32,903 bases of DNA, from positions 1-32,903 of the IMG/VR virus record IMGVR_UViG_3300035672_000075. One strand, 5' to 3'. Shown here in pieces: positions 1 to 6,647 of the stretch. The notes under the pieces are model-generated. The model was not told where the DNA came from. It ran no database searches and saw only the letters and a program-made list of their open reading frames with translations. Position 1 is the first letter of the stretch. Every line of letters begins with the position of its first letter. A program made the translations under genes and the position numbers. This DNA is from a virus.

Positions 1-648
1 TCAAATGGTTTTTAAAATCAACTGCTGCGCCTTCTTCTTTGACATACGTTTGCCGGGGACATTTCCCCGCTTGAAATATTTCGCCAGCACACTCAGCATG
101 GGCATAAGAATCCGATACTCCGCTCGATCCTCGTCACCGTCCAGAAATCTGTCGAGCATTGGAATGATCTCCGGACGGTGCTTCTCGACGTAAGCACGGA
201 ACTCTGCGACGCGAGTCTTTATGAAAACAAGATCGCCTTCTTTTTCGCACCGATGCTTATAGTCATTGCTGGGCATGATGTCGTCAGCGATCATCGAATC
301 GCCGTTTTTGTTGGTTACGCTGTCGAGCGAGAGAGCGTTATAGTTGATCGAACGGACGTGATATTTCCTACGGTCGAGGATTTTCCCCAGCGCGAAATTG
401 AAGTTCATGCTCATGTAATTGAAAAACAGCGCTGGACTATCAGAGACAGTGAAACTCTCTGGATCATACTTTTCAACAATTTTATTTTCGACAATAAAGA
501 TCAGAATCTCTTGTGCTACGTCATCGAAGTCAGAAGCGTTGAGCTTGTAATGCGAACGAAGCCAGCGGACGTTTCCGTCCGGGTTCATTTCGACGTACTC
601 GGCGAACGTCGCCGGGGCCTTCCAGTTTTTTTCTTCGGTGAGGGGCAT
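1..648 (-). CDS. Sigma-70-like protein, copy 1
   Basis: This 215-residue protein looks like a divergent sigma-70 family factor. An acidic helix with the pattern DFDDVAQEILIFIV (about residues 41-54) matches the start of sigma region 2. It is followed by a YDP turn and a long FFNYMSMNFNFALGKILDRR helix pair (75-94), the usual position of region 2.3-2.4. The C-terminal half has the phrase RVAEFRAYVEK followed by PEIIPMLDRF. Nearly the same phrase occurs in the protein at 29962-30861, so the two are paralogues. A convincing region 4 helix-turn-helix is not visible: the last 40 residues are basic and lysine-rich. The start at 648 lies inside the upstream gene (64-base overlap), with only a weak purine-rich ribosome site. 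It is the last gene of a leftward operon. The likely role is phage transcription control. Sigma-like origin is fairly likely; activity as a true sigma factor is unproven. Confidence 0.6.
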   Translation of the reverse strand: MPLTEEKNWKAPATFAEYVEMNPDGNVRWLRSHYKLNASDFDDVAQEILIFIVENKIVEKYDPESFTVSDSPALFFNYMSMNFNFALGKILDRRKYHVRSINYNALSLDSVTNKNGDSMIADDIMPSNDYKHRCEKEGDLVFIKTRVAEFRAYVEKHRPEIIPMLDRFLDGDEDRAEYRILMPMLSVLAKYFKRGNVPGKRMSKKKAQQLILKTI

Positions 649-794
649 TGTTTCTTTGTCTGCTGTTCTAATTGCTGAAATACTTGTTCCTTTAACGCAT
701 CCCGAAGTTCCGGGGTGCAGCTTGAGTGGTCATACAGTTCGTCAATCTTCTTGAGTTCGTTGATAGCCCATGTCGCTGTTTTGGGTTTGTTCAT
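585..794 (-). CDS. Small basic AT-hook-like protein
   Basis: A 69-residue protein. The first 45 residues are predicted to be helical (ELKKIDELYDH, ALKEQVFQQLEQQ). The tail is strongly basic and contains KKKTGRPRRR (54-63), in which GRP flanked by arginines is the core of an AT-hook, a minor-groove DNA-binding motif. The start codon overlaps the stop of the upstream winged-helix gene in a TGA/ATG arrangement, so translation is probably coupled. Its 3' end overlaps the sigma-like gene by 64 bases. A small DNA-binding partner for the neighbouring regulators is plausible. The family was not recognised. Confidence 0.6.
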   Translation of the reverse strand: MNKPKTATWAINELKKIDELYDHSSCTPELRDALKEQVFQQLEQQTKKQCPSPKKKTGRPRRRSPSTSK

Positions 795-1102
795 TGCTCT
801 GACCTGTTAGGAATCAAAAAATATTCCCATGTCCCAATGGAACGACGACGTTTATCCACTGTGTGTGAGCCGAACGCTTTCTTGCGGAGATGTCGCAATT
901 GAGAACTTGCAGAGCTTTGCGGAATGCCTGTCTGCTCCTCAATTTCAGCAAGACTGACCCATGCGTTAATGTCGCGACAAAAAAGCATGAAATCGGTCAG
1001 GACTTCTAGCTGAGTGCGCAGCCGTTTGCCGTCAAGTTGAATGTCATAGTCAGGACCCAAAGTGCTGGGTCGCTGCGGGTGAGCTGGGTGAAAAGTGTCC
1101 AT
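791..1102 (-). CDS. Winged-helix phage regulator
   Basis: This 103-residue protein has a C-terminal winged helix-turn-helix. LTDFMLFC forms a first helix. WVSLAEIEEQTGIPQSSAS (52-70) is a textbook helix-turn-helix, and SQLRHLRKKAFGSHTVDKRR follows as recognition helix and wing. This arrangement (DGKRL..QLE..., LAEIEEQTG, SAQLRHLRK-type) is common in small DNA-binding proteins of phage early regions. The start at 1102 is chosen because AGAGAGG sits eight bases upstream. In-frame ATGs at 1138 and beyond would translate straight through the hairpin at 1109-1129. The gene ends in a 4-base overlap with the AT-hook-like gene. It probably acts as an early or lysogeny regulator; no CI-type repressor was found elsewhere, so it is a repressor candidate. 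Confidence 0.75.
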   Translation of the reverse strand: MDTFHPAHPQRPSTLGPDYDIQLDGKRLRTQLEVLTDFMLFCRDINAWVSLAEIEEQTGIPQSSASSQLRHLRKKAFGSHTVDKRRRSIGTWEYFLIPNRSEQ

Positions 1103-1108
1103 TGAAAA

Positions 1109-1129
1109 AACCTCTCTGTAAGAGAGGTT
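1109..1129 (-). promoter_or_regulatory. Terminator-like hairpin covering the winged-helix RBS
   Basis: On the minus strand AACCTCTCT, loop TAC, AGAGAGGTT form a perfect 9-bp stem followed by TTTT (1105-1108), then CAATG, the start of the winged-helix gene. The 3' arm contains the only good Shine-Dalgarno sequence (AGAGAGG). The same element could therefore act as an intrinsic terminator or hide the ribosome site. What is seen is the structure; the regulatory role is inferred. Confidence 0.6.
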
Positions 1130-1149
1130 CGTATTCATAAAACTAACTA

Positions 1150-1188
1150 ACAAACAAAATGGCGACCCCTCGCCAAGAAGAGTCGCCA
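1150..1188 (-). terminator. Candidate intrinsic terminator in the left operon
   Basis: On the minus strand TGGCGAC (1182-1188) pairs with GTCGCCA (1160-1166) over a 15-base loop, and the stem is followed by TTTTGTTTG. It lies between the 56-residue gene at 1251-1421 and the winged-helix gene, so it could limit transcription of the regulator. Confidence 0.5.
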
Positions 1189-1250
1189 CGTTTAGCATTG
1201 TTTTCAGGCAATGTGCTACGTGTCTAATACTCAAAAATGGTGACCGACAG

Positions 1251-1421
1251 CTAAACCTTGATCTCGACCACGTCTTTAACGTTCCCCACGCCCGCGTCGA
1301 GAATCTGCTGCGCTCGTTTGATTGCATCCCCGACGTTCCGAGCACGGACGCGCACGGTGAAGACCACCTCGTACTGTTTGTTGTCGATTCCTGTCTGAAT
1401 GCTGTCTGACATGATTCCCAT
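1251..1421 (-). CDS. Small hypothetical protein, first gene of left operon
   Basis: A 56-residue protein with a beta strand KQYEVVFTVRVRARN, a helix DAIKRAQQILDA and a final strand VKDVVEIKV. This beta-alpha-beta pattern resembles a small ferredoxin-like fold. The start at 1421 has GGGAG nine bases upstream. An upstream in-frame ATG at 1469 is possible but has no ribosome site. Two hairpins separate it from the next gene in the same direction. It is transcribed divergently from the replication gene. Function unknown. Confidence 0.6.
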   Translation of the reverse strand: MGIMSDSIQTGIDNKQYEVVFTVRVRARNVGDAIKRAQQILDAGVGNVKDVVEIKV

Positions 1422-1688
1422 ATCAATGTTCTCCCTATCTATGGGGCCGGCAGCGGCAAAACTTCGCAAACATCTAGGGAATTGATTTAGGGGATTTTTT
1501 TTTCCAGTGTTGATGGGGTTTCAGATCTTTTTTCGATACCGCAGAAAATCGGCGGACTTCAGTATTCGTTAGTGCGGGCGCGTAAAGCGTCGAGGGAGAC
1601 CGCCTTCAGTCCCGGTCTCCCTCAAATTTCTTTTCCGCACAACTGAAGCAGGCTCGCAACCTGAGTGAAAACAATTAAAGGACTGAAT
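1422..1688. other. Divergent regulatory gap with a strong hairpin
   Basis: This gene-free stretch separates the leftward regulatory operon from the rightward replication operon and must hold both promoters, although I see no clear consensus pair. It contains a run of nine T (about 1496-1504) and a perfect 11-bp stem GAGGGAGACCG (1592-1602) with CGGTCTCCCTC (1613-1623) around a 10-base loop, followed by AAATTTCTTTT. The hairpin could be a leader attenuator for the replication gene or an operator. Confidence 0.5.
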
Positions 1689-2795
1689 ATGAGCAGAAAG
1701 CTCGCGACAATCATTAAAGACTCGCGCATCCCCGGTAAGTGGAAGCGCGTGCTCGAAGCCTACGCAGCCACGGCGAACAACGATGGCACCAACATTTACA
1801 AATCAAAAACTAAACTTGGCGACCTCGCCGGGGCATCACCGGACACGATCTATCGTCAGACGCCGGACCTGCTGGCATGCGGCATCCTCACCATTGCCAA
1901 GACGCACATGTGCAAAGTCGAGAACTGCAACAAAGGCGCAACGCACTTCACCGGGAAGTGGGGGCACTACACCACAGCCTACGATTTACACATCGACCAG
2001 TTGCAAAATGCAGAAACCTACCTTTCTGCAAAACACCAAAAGGTGAGAGCCGCAAAATGCAGAAAGGTAGGTGACGCAAATTGCGGCACTACTCTGACCA
2101 TAGAACAGACTCAAGCGCCTTCGGCGGCACCCAAACAAGACTCTTCCGCTCTCACGAGCGGTAAGTCAGTTAGTCAGTTAGTCAGTCAGTGTACGGACTC
2201 GCTTCGCTCGCCGCAGGTTGAAGACCAAGAAAAAAACAACACCAGTTCGGGCTTGGGTGATGGAGCAGAACAAGATCAAAAGCAGAAACCCGATGCGGCT
2301 ACCGTTGAGGTTATGACTGAGGTTGGGATGTCGGACAAGGTTCCCAAACTACTGGGCTTGTATTACTTCAGTAGCGACCATGACAAAGAGCTTCAGATTA
2401 TTGCTGAAGCTCTGATTAACCGTAACCGCTCTCTCTTCTGGTTGGAGGACCTGGTTGCTTGGGCGAAGCAGCACCAGTTCTGGAAGAAAAGACTCCACAA
2501 TGGCAACCGTGCCGTAACCCAACTGGCGAAGTTTCTCGCTGCCGGTGATGTCAGTGAACAGTTCGATGGTCACCTCGTAGCCAATAAGTTCGATGTGTTT
2601 GATGCCACAAACATCAACAATGCTTACGTGCAGAAGCACTTGGTGCTGCCGACAACACCCATTCCCGAAGGCTCAAAGGTCGAGCAGCTTTACGCCGAGG
2701 GTAAGTGCATCGGGGTAGCAGTTACGGTTCCGACCACGGAACAGATCATGGCGAAGAACAAAGCTGGTGCCAAGCAGCAGCGGTCTGAAGTTTGA
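1689..2795 (+). CDS. Replication initiator-like protein (O-like)
   Basis: This 368-residue protein has an N-terminal winged-helix region. PGKWKRVLEAYAATANNDG is followed by SKTKLGDLAGASPDTIYRQ and TPDLLACGILTIAK, the pattern of phage replisome-organiser proteins in which a helix-turn-helix binds the origin. CKVENC could bind metal. A low-complexity linker (about 105-195) is encoded by repeat-rich DNA. The C-terminal half (LGLYYFSSDHDKELQIIAEA..., about 220-300) is helical and would contact a host helicase or loader. No helicase or primase motif is visible. The start at 1689 follows AAGGA at suitable spacing; the in-frame codon at 1665 lacks one. It is the first gene of the plus-strand early operon, and the repeats inside it suggest that the origin lies within the gene, as in lambda O. 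Confidence 0.6.
   Translation: MSRKLATIIKDSRIPGKWKRVLEAYAATANNDGTNIYKSKTKLGDLAGASPDTIYRQTPDLLACGILTIAKTHMCKVENCNKGATHFTGKWGHYTTAYDLHIDQLQNAETYLSAKHQKVRAAKCRKVGDANCGTTLTIEQTQAPSAAPKQDSSALTSGKSVSQLVSQCTDSLRSPQVEDQEKNNTSSGLGDGAEQDQKQKPDAATVEVMTEVGMSDKVPKLLGLYYFSSDHDKELQIIAEALINRNRSLFWLEDLVAWAKQHQFWKKRLHNGNRAVTQLAKFLAAGDVSEQFDGHLVANKFDVFDATNINNAYVQKHLVLPTTPIPEGSKVEQLYAEGKCIGVAVTVPTTEQIMAKNKAGAKQQRSEV
2003..2083 (+). other. Candidate replication origin repeat cluster
   Basis: Inside the linker of the replication gene GCAAAATGCAGAAA occurs twice in direct orientation (2003-2016 and 2052-2065), 49 bases apart. ACCTACCTTTCTGCA (2016-2030) and TGCAGAAAGGTAGGT (2058-2072) form a perfect 15-bp inverted repeat. 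Between them lies a small hairpin CACC-AAAA-GGTG (2034-2045), and a near-palindromic CGCAAATTGCG follows. Direct and inverted iterons inside an initiator gene are the hallmark of lambdoid-type origins; the origin role here is inferred. Confidence 0.5.
2164..2190 (+). repeat. Tandem octamer repeat
   Basis: AGTCAGTT, AGTCAGTT, AGTCAGTC and a partial AGT follow one another (period 8), encoding a VSQLVSQ stretch in the replication protein linker. It lies 90 bases past the iteron cluster and may belong to the same origin region. Confidence 0.6.
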
Positions 2796-2853
2796 TAATG
2801 TAAACATTCGCGAACTTCCCAGTACTCATTACAGACCGAGAATGGAGATAAAC

Positions 2854-3081
2854 ATGACAGCAAAAACACAGAAAAAGCAATTGACCAAAGAACAAAAAGA
2901 TTTTCAGAAAGCATTTAATAACTTTTCCCGCAGCATTGATAATTCGGCTCGACTACTCAAGAAAATGGAAAATACAGGCAATCCAGATGAGCGCGCCAAA
3001 CTGATGCCGGAGCTAAAGAAATGGGGTGCTGAATATCAAAAAGCTATTGAAGCAATGGAGCAGGCACTTGGGCATCACTAG
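2854..3081 (+). CDS. Small helical hypothetical protein
   Basis: A 75-residue, lysine- and glutamate-rich protein, almost entirely helical (KEQKDFQKAFNNFSRSIDNSA and PELKKWGAEYQKAIEAMEQ), probably a two-helix hairpin or coiled coil. GGAGA stands five bases before the ATG at 2854; the upstream in-frame ATG at 2842 lacks such a site. It is second in the plus-strand early operon. No family recognised. Confidence 0.65.
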   Translation: MTAKTQKKQLTKEQKDFQKAFNNFSRSIDNSARLLKKMENTGNPDERAKLMPELKKWGAEYQKAIEAMEQALGHH

Positions 3082-3139
3082 TGCCCAATTTTTCGACTAC
3101 TAAGTAATTAAACAGAAGAGTTCTTAAGGAAACAAGATC

Positions 3140-3355
3140 ATGAGCATTTTCAATGAAGCATCAGATTTGGCGTCCCAATTGGTTTTTGGGCGCTATTACC
3201 AAACGAATGAGCCTTGCCTGAAGCTCGACAAATTAGTCTTCCTCAAGGGCGACTCGACCGAAGTCGTCACAGCTCATTCGTCATGGGCTGAGACCGCCTC
3301 CGCCATCGAGCGACTGCTCCATGCGGACTATCGACTAGTGAGCACAAATCAATGA
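3140..3355 (+). CDS. Small hypothetical early protein
   Basis: A 71-residue protein with a good ribosome site (AAGGA nine bases before the ATG). It contains the strand-forming KLDKLVFLKG and the helix SWAETASAIERLLHADY. No signal peptide, membrane segment or known motif is seen. It overlaps the next gene by four bases (ATGA), showing translational coupling. Function unknown. Confidence 0.65.
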   Translation: MSIFNEASDLASQLVFGRYYQTNEPCLKLDKLVFLKGDSTEVVTAHSSWAETASAIERLLHADYRLVSTNQ

Positions 3356-3546
3356 GTCTGCCTGAAAGGACTCGCATGTGGTCGCAGCATACATGCGAGT
3401 GGCCCATTGATCTTGACTATAACAACATCTGCGGCGTGACCGCTCACTTCAAGCAGAACGGCTACCGCTACTGCGGTGAGCATTACGACATTCACATGGA
3501 ATTAGAGAGGGACTTAGGCGAGGAACAACTGACTCTTGTGGATTAG
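3352..3546 (+). CDS. Small Cys/His-containing early protein
   Basis: A 64-residue protein, last in the early operon, with Cys15, Cys27, Cys41 and His44 (TCEW, NICGV, YRYCGEHYD). This spacing could bind one zinc ion, but it is not a recognised finger. The start overlaps the stop of the preceding gene, and an intrinsic terminator begins at its stop codon. Function unknown. Confidence 0.6.
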   Translation: MSLPERTRMWSQHTCEWPIDLDYNNICGVTAHFKQNGYRYCGEHYDIHMELERDLGEEQLTLVD

Positions 3547-3574
3547 CCCTGATTTCGGTCAGGGCTTTACTTTT
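3545..3574 (+). terminator. Intrinsic terminator of the early operon
   Basis: AGCCCTGA (3545-3552) pairs perfectly with TCAGGGCT (3559-3566) around TTTCGG and is followed by TTACTTTTT. It starts at the stop codon of the last early gene. Confidence 0.85.
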
Positions 3575-3636
3575 TATATCAGGGATACCAAGGAGAACAA
3601 GGGAAAGCTCAAAAGGTGTGGGGACTGGTTTGAAAG

Positions 3637-3972
3637 TTACTTTTTCTTCTTTGCGATGCGGGTCTTAACTTTTGTACGGAGATGCTCAACCTTCCAAGAA
3701 TATTCGGCATACTGCTCTAATTCATCTGCCTTGAGATGGTTTGTAACGTCATGCTCTTGGGTCTCAGTTTTTATGATGCGGTACTTTTTGGGGAGACTAG
3801 CTTTAAGACTTGCAATCGCACCTTTGTAATACTCTGTGCCTTCCAACGATTTGAGCGTAATGTGCTCCTCCGACCTTTCAGGTCCTTTATTCATAAACGT
3901 CCAGCCATCGTTTTCTACGTTCATGACGAGTTTGCCGTCATCAACGCTGACATAGCGGTCTTTTGCACCCAT
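3637..3972 (-). CDS. Hypothetical protein
   Basis: A 111-residue protein starting MGAKDRYVSVDDGKLVMNVE and ending in a very basic tail (KVKTRIAKKKK). The first half is strand-rich and the second half helical and charged. The start at 3972 is preferred because GAGG lies nine bases upstream; an extension to 4041 adds a hydrophobic stretch with no ribosome site. It stands alone on the minus strand, next to a divergent small gene, as is common for accessory cargo genes. Not recognised. Confidence 0.55.
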   Translation of the reverse strand: MGAKDRYVSVDDGKLVMNVENDGWTFMNKGPERSEEHITLKSLEGTEYYKGAIASLKASLPKKYRIIKTETQEHDVTNHLKADELEQYAEYSWKVEHLRTKVKTRIAKKKK

Positions 3973-4030
3973 CAACGTAAACCTCGCGATCCATTTTATC
4001 AAAGCGACTTTCGCGAGATAATGAAGAAAT

Positions 4031-4303
4031 ATGAAATGCAAACGAGCGATGTTTTACAGGGAGCGGTATGTGCTATCACTAACAGCGGTGCTCAAGTTCC
4101 AAGCAGATGCACGGAGCCGTGTCGAAATCAGCGAGCAAGACCGCGATATTGAACTCCTCGGTGCAAATGACATCACGCATAAGGAGTTGACTCTCATTGA
4201 ACACGGCAACGCCCTCAAGAATCACGTAAGAGAGTGCAAGAGATGCGCTCGACCGCCTGACACGCTAACTGTGTTGACAAAGTCATTCCCGGAACTGTTC
4301 TGA
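4031..4303 (+). CDS. Hypothetical small protein
   Basis: A 90-residue reading frame. Its middle part (FQADARSRVEISEQDRDIEL and THKELTLIEHGNALKNHV) has the balanced composition of a real helical protein, and a CKRC pair follows. The start is uncertain: the ATG at 4031 or the one at 4049, neither with a strong ribosome site. It diverges from the gene at 3637-3972, leaving about 60 bases for two promoters. The C-terminus covers a TTGACA that could belong to a promoter for the next gene. Moderately uncertain. Confidence 0.4.
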   Translation: MKCKRAMFYRERYVLSLTAVLKFQADARSRVEISEQDRDIELLGANDITHKELTLIEHGNALKNHVRECKRCARPPDTLTVLTKSFPELF

Positions 4304-4330
4304 TTGCCAATTTTCCATTCGTGCTATCCT
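4302..4330 (+). promoter_or_regulatory. Possible promoter of the 4356 membrane gene
   Basis: TGCTATCCT (4322-4330) resembles an extended -10 element. GATTGC lies 17 bases before the hexamer, and TTGCCA lies 15 bases before it. A single gene with its own promoter is typical of a moron. Weak consensus. Confidence 0.3.
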
Positions 4331-4355
4331 GACCCGCGAAAGCTGAGGAACGAGT

Positions 4356-4871
4356 ATGAGCCAAGGAACCGCAACCGTGATAGGCATTGGTCTGACTTTT
4401 GTGGTAGCTGCTGCCAACTTTTTCTATAGTTTTACAAACAACAAGAAGACGCGATTCGTGAACACCGTGACGACCTCTAGAATCAAGTGGATTGATTCGC
4501 TCAGAGACAAGGTTGCGGCATATATTGCGGTTACGGTTCACCTTCAGAATCTGGTGATGCACATGTCAGATCGAGCAGACAATGTCCACCGAGAACGGGA
4601 TACGTTGGTGGAACAGATCATTATGCATCTCAACCCTCGCGACGAGGAGGACGGAGCCATCCAAGTCCATGTCGAGAGACTCGTGACGTTAACAGATGGT
4701 GTCCAGTATGAAGAAATGGGAAGGTCTCTCATCCTGCTTCGTGAAGCAACCCGAGCTTATCTCAAAAAGGAATGGGATAAGGTAAAACTTGAGTCAGAAA
4801 AGGGGCGATTGTCTAAGGACAACAAAAAATCGCAATCGTTGCTCACTCCCGAAAAAGCAGCACTCAAATGA
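4356..4871 (+). CDS. Membrane-anchored hypothetical protein (moron)
   Basis: A 171-residue protein with one N-terminal membrane helix (VIGIGLTFVVAAANFFYSF, residues 8-26) and a cytoplasmic helical domain. After the membrane segment comes RFVNTVTTSRIKWIDSLRDKVAAYIA, a pattern I associate with widespread small bacterial membrane proteins of unknown function in which a membrane anchor precedes an R-W-x-x-x-LR helix. The tail is basic (KVKLESEKGRLSKDNKKS). GAGGAA stands five bases before the ATG. It is convergent with the multi-pass membrane gene at 4882-5913, only ten bases between stops. The pair interrupts the early-late boundary and has no obvious virion role, so superinfection exclusion or lysogenic conversion is possible but unproven. 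Confidence 0.65.
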   Translation: MSQGTATVIGIGLTFVVAAANFFYSFTNNKKTRFVNTVTTSRIKWIDSLRDKVAAYIAVTVHLQNLVMHMSDRADNVHRERDTLVEQIIMHLNPRDEEDGAIQVHVERLVTLTDGVQYEEMGRSLILLREATRAYLKKEWDKVKLESEKGRLSKDNKKSQSLLTPEKAALK

Positions 4872-4881
4872 GTTCAAGGCT

Positions 4882-5913
4882 TCAATGGAATAACTTCGCC
4901 GCTTTTTCAAGCAAAGTCGCAAATGGCGGAGATACCACGCCAAAACATGCGATGCCGGACCCGAACATAAATTTGCGATTTAGCAGAACCTTGAATCGGG
5001 CAATCGGGTAAACGATTCGTGAGGCGATTGGCCAAAACAGCTTATGTAATAGAAAGAACAGCAGAACGCAGATGAAGGATACAGCAGCGACGCCCGTCGC
5101 GATATTTAGCCCTGTAACGTCGGCTGCATATATAGTCATTCTGTTTCTTCCAAACCCCCTGTCGAGCGAAAAAGGGATCACGACCAACACTCCGACAACT
5201 CCCAACTGCACTATAAGAGCCTTAACAAACTCGATGACAGTTGGTTTTATAAGCAATGACCGTAATGAAGCTCTGATGATTAACGCCAGAAGAATGTCGG
5301 ACAAAAGACTTGTGAAGAGAGCAGGAAATTTTGAACCATATGCGGCTCCGATAATCATGAACCGAAAAATATAGAGATTGATGTACATAAACGTTGGTGT
5401 GAAGAAATAAAATGACAAGGGCAATAAAGGCATATAGCTAAGAACAGTCGTGAGTCGCGAGGGATATTTACTAGCTAAGGCACCGAGTCCAAAGCAAACC
5501 AGCGCAAGAATAAGAGATGGGACGACAAGCGATAGTACTGTGATATCGCCAAAAGCAGAAGAATGTGTTAACACAGTCGCTGGTCGCCAAGAATAGGAAT
5601 AATAAACATTGAAGGCACGATAGCCGTAACCGGAAGCAAAAGAAAAACAGATGGAAACCCCAACCATTCTCAATGACACAAGACGTTTTCCGAGAAGTCG
5701 ATCAAGAATGCGGTTGATAAATCCCGCGACCGTGCTGACGAGTGGCAATGACTCGCCTATCTCACTGCGTTTCTTCAGAGCTTGGGATAGCTGTTCTATC
5801 CGGTTCTGTAACTTGCCCTCCTCATCCTCATAAAGAAAAAACCCAAGATATATGGCGAGAGCCCCTAGGGCTCCGACAAAGACCTTGAGAAGCAGATGAA
5901 TTATCTGTGACAT
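4882..5913 (-). CDS. Multi-pass membrane protein of unknown function
   Basis: A 343-residue protein with about eight hydrophobic segments, including LLLKVFVGALGALAIYLGFF near the start, ITVLSLVVPSLILALVCFGL, LGVVGVLVVIPFSL and VAAVSFICVLLFFLL. A short charged stretch after the first helix (EDEEGKLQNRIEQLSQAL) may be a cytoplasmic coil. No transporter, kinase or nuclease motif was recognised. The ATG at 5913 is the best start (a TTG at 5985 is possible); neither has a clear ribosome site. It is transcribed opposite to everything around it, consistent with an independently expressed cargo gene carried during lysogeny. Confidence 0.65.
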   Translation of the reverse strand: MSQIIHLLLKVFVGALGALAIYLGFFLYEDEEGKLQNRIEQLSQALKKRSEIGESLPLVSTVAGFINRILDRLLGKRLVSLRMVGVSICFSFASGYGYRAFNVYYSYSWRPATVLTHSSAFGDITVLSLVVPSLILALVCFGLGALASKYPSRLTTVLSYMPLLPLSFYFFTPTFMYINLYIFRFMIIGAAYGSKFPALFTSLLSDILLALIIRASLRSLLIKPTVIEFVKALIVQLGVVGVLVVIPFSLDRGFGRNRMTIYAADVTGLNIATGVAAVSFICVLLFFLLHKLFWPIASRIVYPIARFKVLLNRKFMFGSGIACFGVVSPPFATLLEKAAKLFH

Positions 5914-6020
5914 GAAGCGATATTGTGAGGGAAAAAACGATTTCGGTACAGAGATTTCGCGCGCCTCAAACCGATAACAGGTCAAAAACAGGATTTTCGA
6001 GCCTGCACTTTACCTGTTAT

Positions 6021-6034
6021 CCGTATCCATCAAT
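6021..6034 (+). promoter_or_regulatory. Degenerate copy of recurrent CCGTATC motif
   Basis: CCGTATCCATCAAT differs by one base from CCGTATCTATCAAT, the form found at 28982. It lies about 150 bases before the first packaging gene. Confidence 0.35.
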
Positions 6035-6134
6035 AGATCACTGCACCCGGCACCGGGTATTTGCCCAAACTGTTTTGTGGGTAAATCTTTGGGAATGCCC
6101 TCTAAAACCCTCGTAAACACTGAGGATTTAATCG

Positions 6135-6159
6135 ACCCTTGGGTAACAAACCCAAGGGT
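6135..6159 (+). promoter_or_regulatory. Perfect inverted repeat before the packaging genes
   Basis: ACCCTTGGGT (6135-6144) and ACCCAAGGGT (6150-6159) form a perfect 10-bp stem with loop AACAA, 26 bases before the DUF5681 gene. No T-run follows, so an operator or leader hairpin is more likely than a terminator. Confidence 0.5.
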
Positions 6160-6185
6160 GAGTGTAGCAATGCAATGGAAAATGA

Positions 6186-6647
6186 ATGAACGACAACGAA
6201 AATCAAAGTCTCGGTAAGCGAGCGACCCAGTTCAAGCCGGGGCGCTCGGGCAATCCGCGAGGACGACCGCAAACAAAATACATCACTGCTGCATACGAGC
6301 GCGTGCTGTCCATGGTCGTGCCTGATGAGGAATTGAGCGGACGCTTAGCCAAATACAAGGGCACGGAAATTACATACCTCGAAGTCATGGCTCTCGCACA
6401 AGCACAGATGGCAGCGTTTCCGGGTAAGAAGAATAAAGCTGCTGCTGTCGCTGCCATGAAAGAGATTACTGAACGAGTCGAGGGCAAAGTTCCATTGCAC
6501 CTCAAAGGCGACGTGACTCATACACACATCGAACTCAGCGATGAAGAACGACGCGCAAGAATACTAGCGATAGCGAACAAAGCTTCAAACGTTATCGACG
6601 TGGAATTTACTGACGTTCCTGCATTGCCGGAAAGAACAAATGAATAG
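6186..6647 (+). CDS. DUF5681-like protein, possible small terminase
   Basis: A 153-residue protein. Residues 16-29 read FKPGRSGNPRGRPQ, the signature of the DUF5681 family, whose genes often lie near phage terminases. The rest is helical (YLEVMALAQAQMAAF, AAVAAMKEITERVEG, ELSDEERRARILAIA), fitting a small DNA-binding subunit. GGA stands eight bases before the ATG. The start of the next gene overlaps its end by eight bases. It opens the packaging block 1.7 kb before the large terminase, and no other small terminase candidate is seen. The terminase role is inferred from context. Confidence 0.65.
   Translation: MNDNENQSLGKRATQFKPGRSGNPRGRPQTKYITAAYERVLSMVVPDEELSGRLAKYKGTEITYLEVMALAQAQMAAFPGKKNKAAAVAAMKEITERVEGKVPLHLKGDVTHTHIELSDEERRARILAIANKASNVIDVEFTDVPALPERTNE

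Larger units (their letters stand above)
5914..6185 (+). other. Gap before the packaging block
   Basis: No gene is seen here. It holds a degenerate copy of the recurrent motif (6021-6034), a small hairpin ACCCGG-CA-CCGGGT (6045-6058) and a perfect inverted repeat (6135-6159). It must contain the promoter of the membrane gene on the minus strand and probably one for the packaging genes on the plus strand. Confidence 0.5.

Noticed and set aside
178-678. Plus-strand open frame of 166 codons
   Set aside because: It is antisense to the sigma-like gene, with no ribosome site and no recognisable protein pattern.
1592-1623. Hairpin before the replication gene as a plain terminator
   Set aside because: No plus-strand gene lies upstream for it to terminate, and its T-run is interrupted; kept as a leader element instead.
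4274-4279. Perfect TTGACA as -35 box
   Set aside because: No acceptable -10 hexamer is found 16-18 bases downstream.
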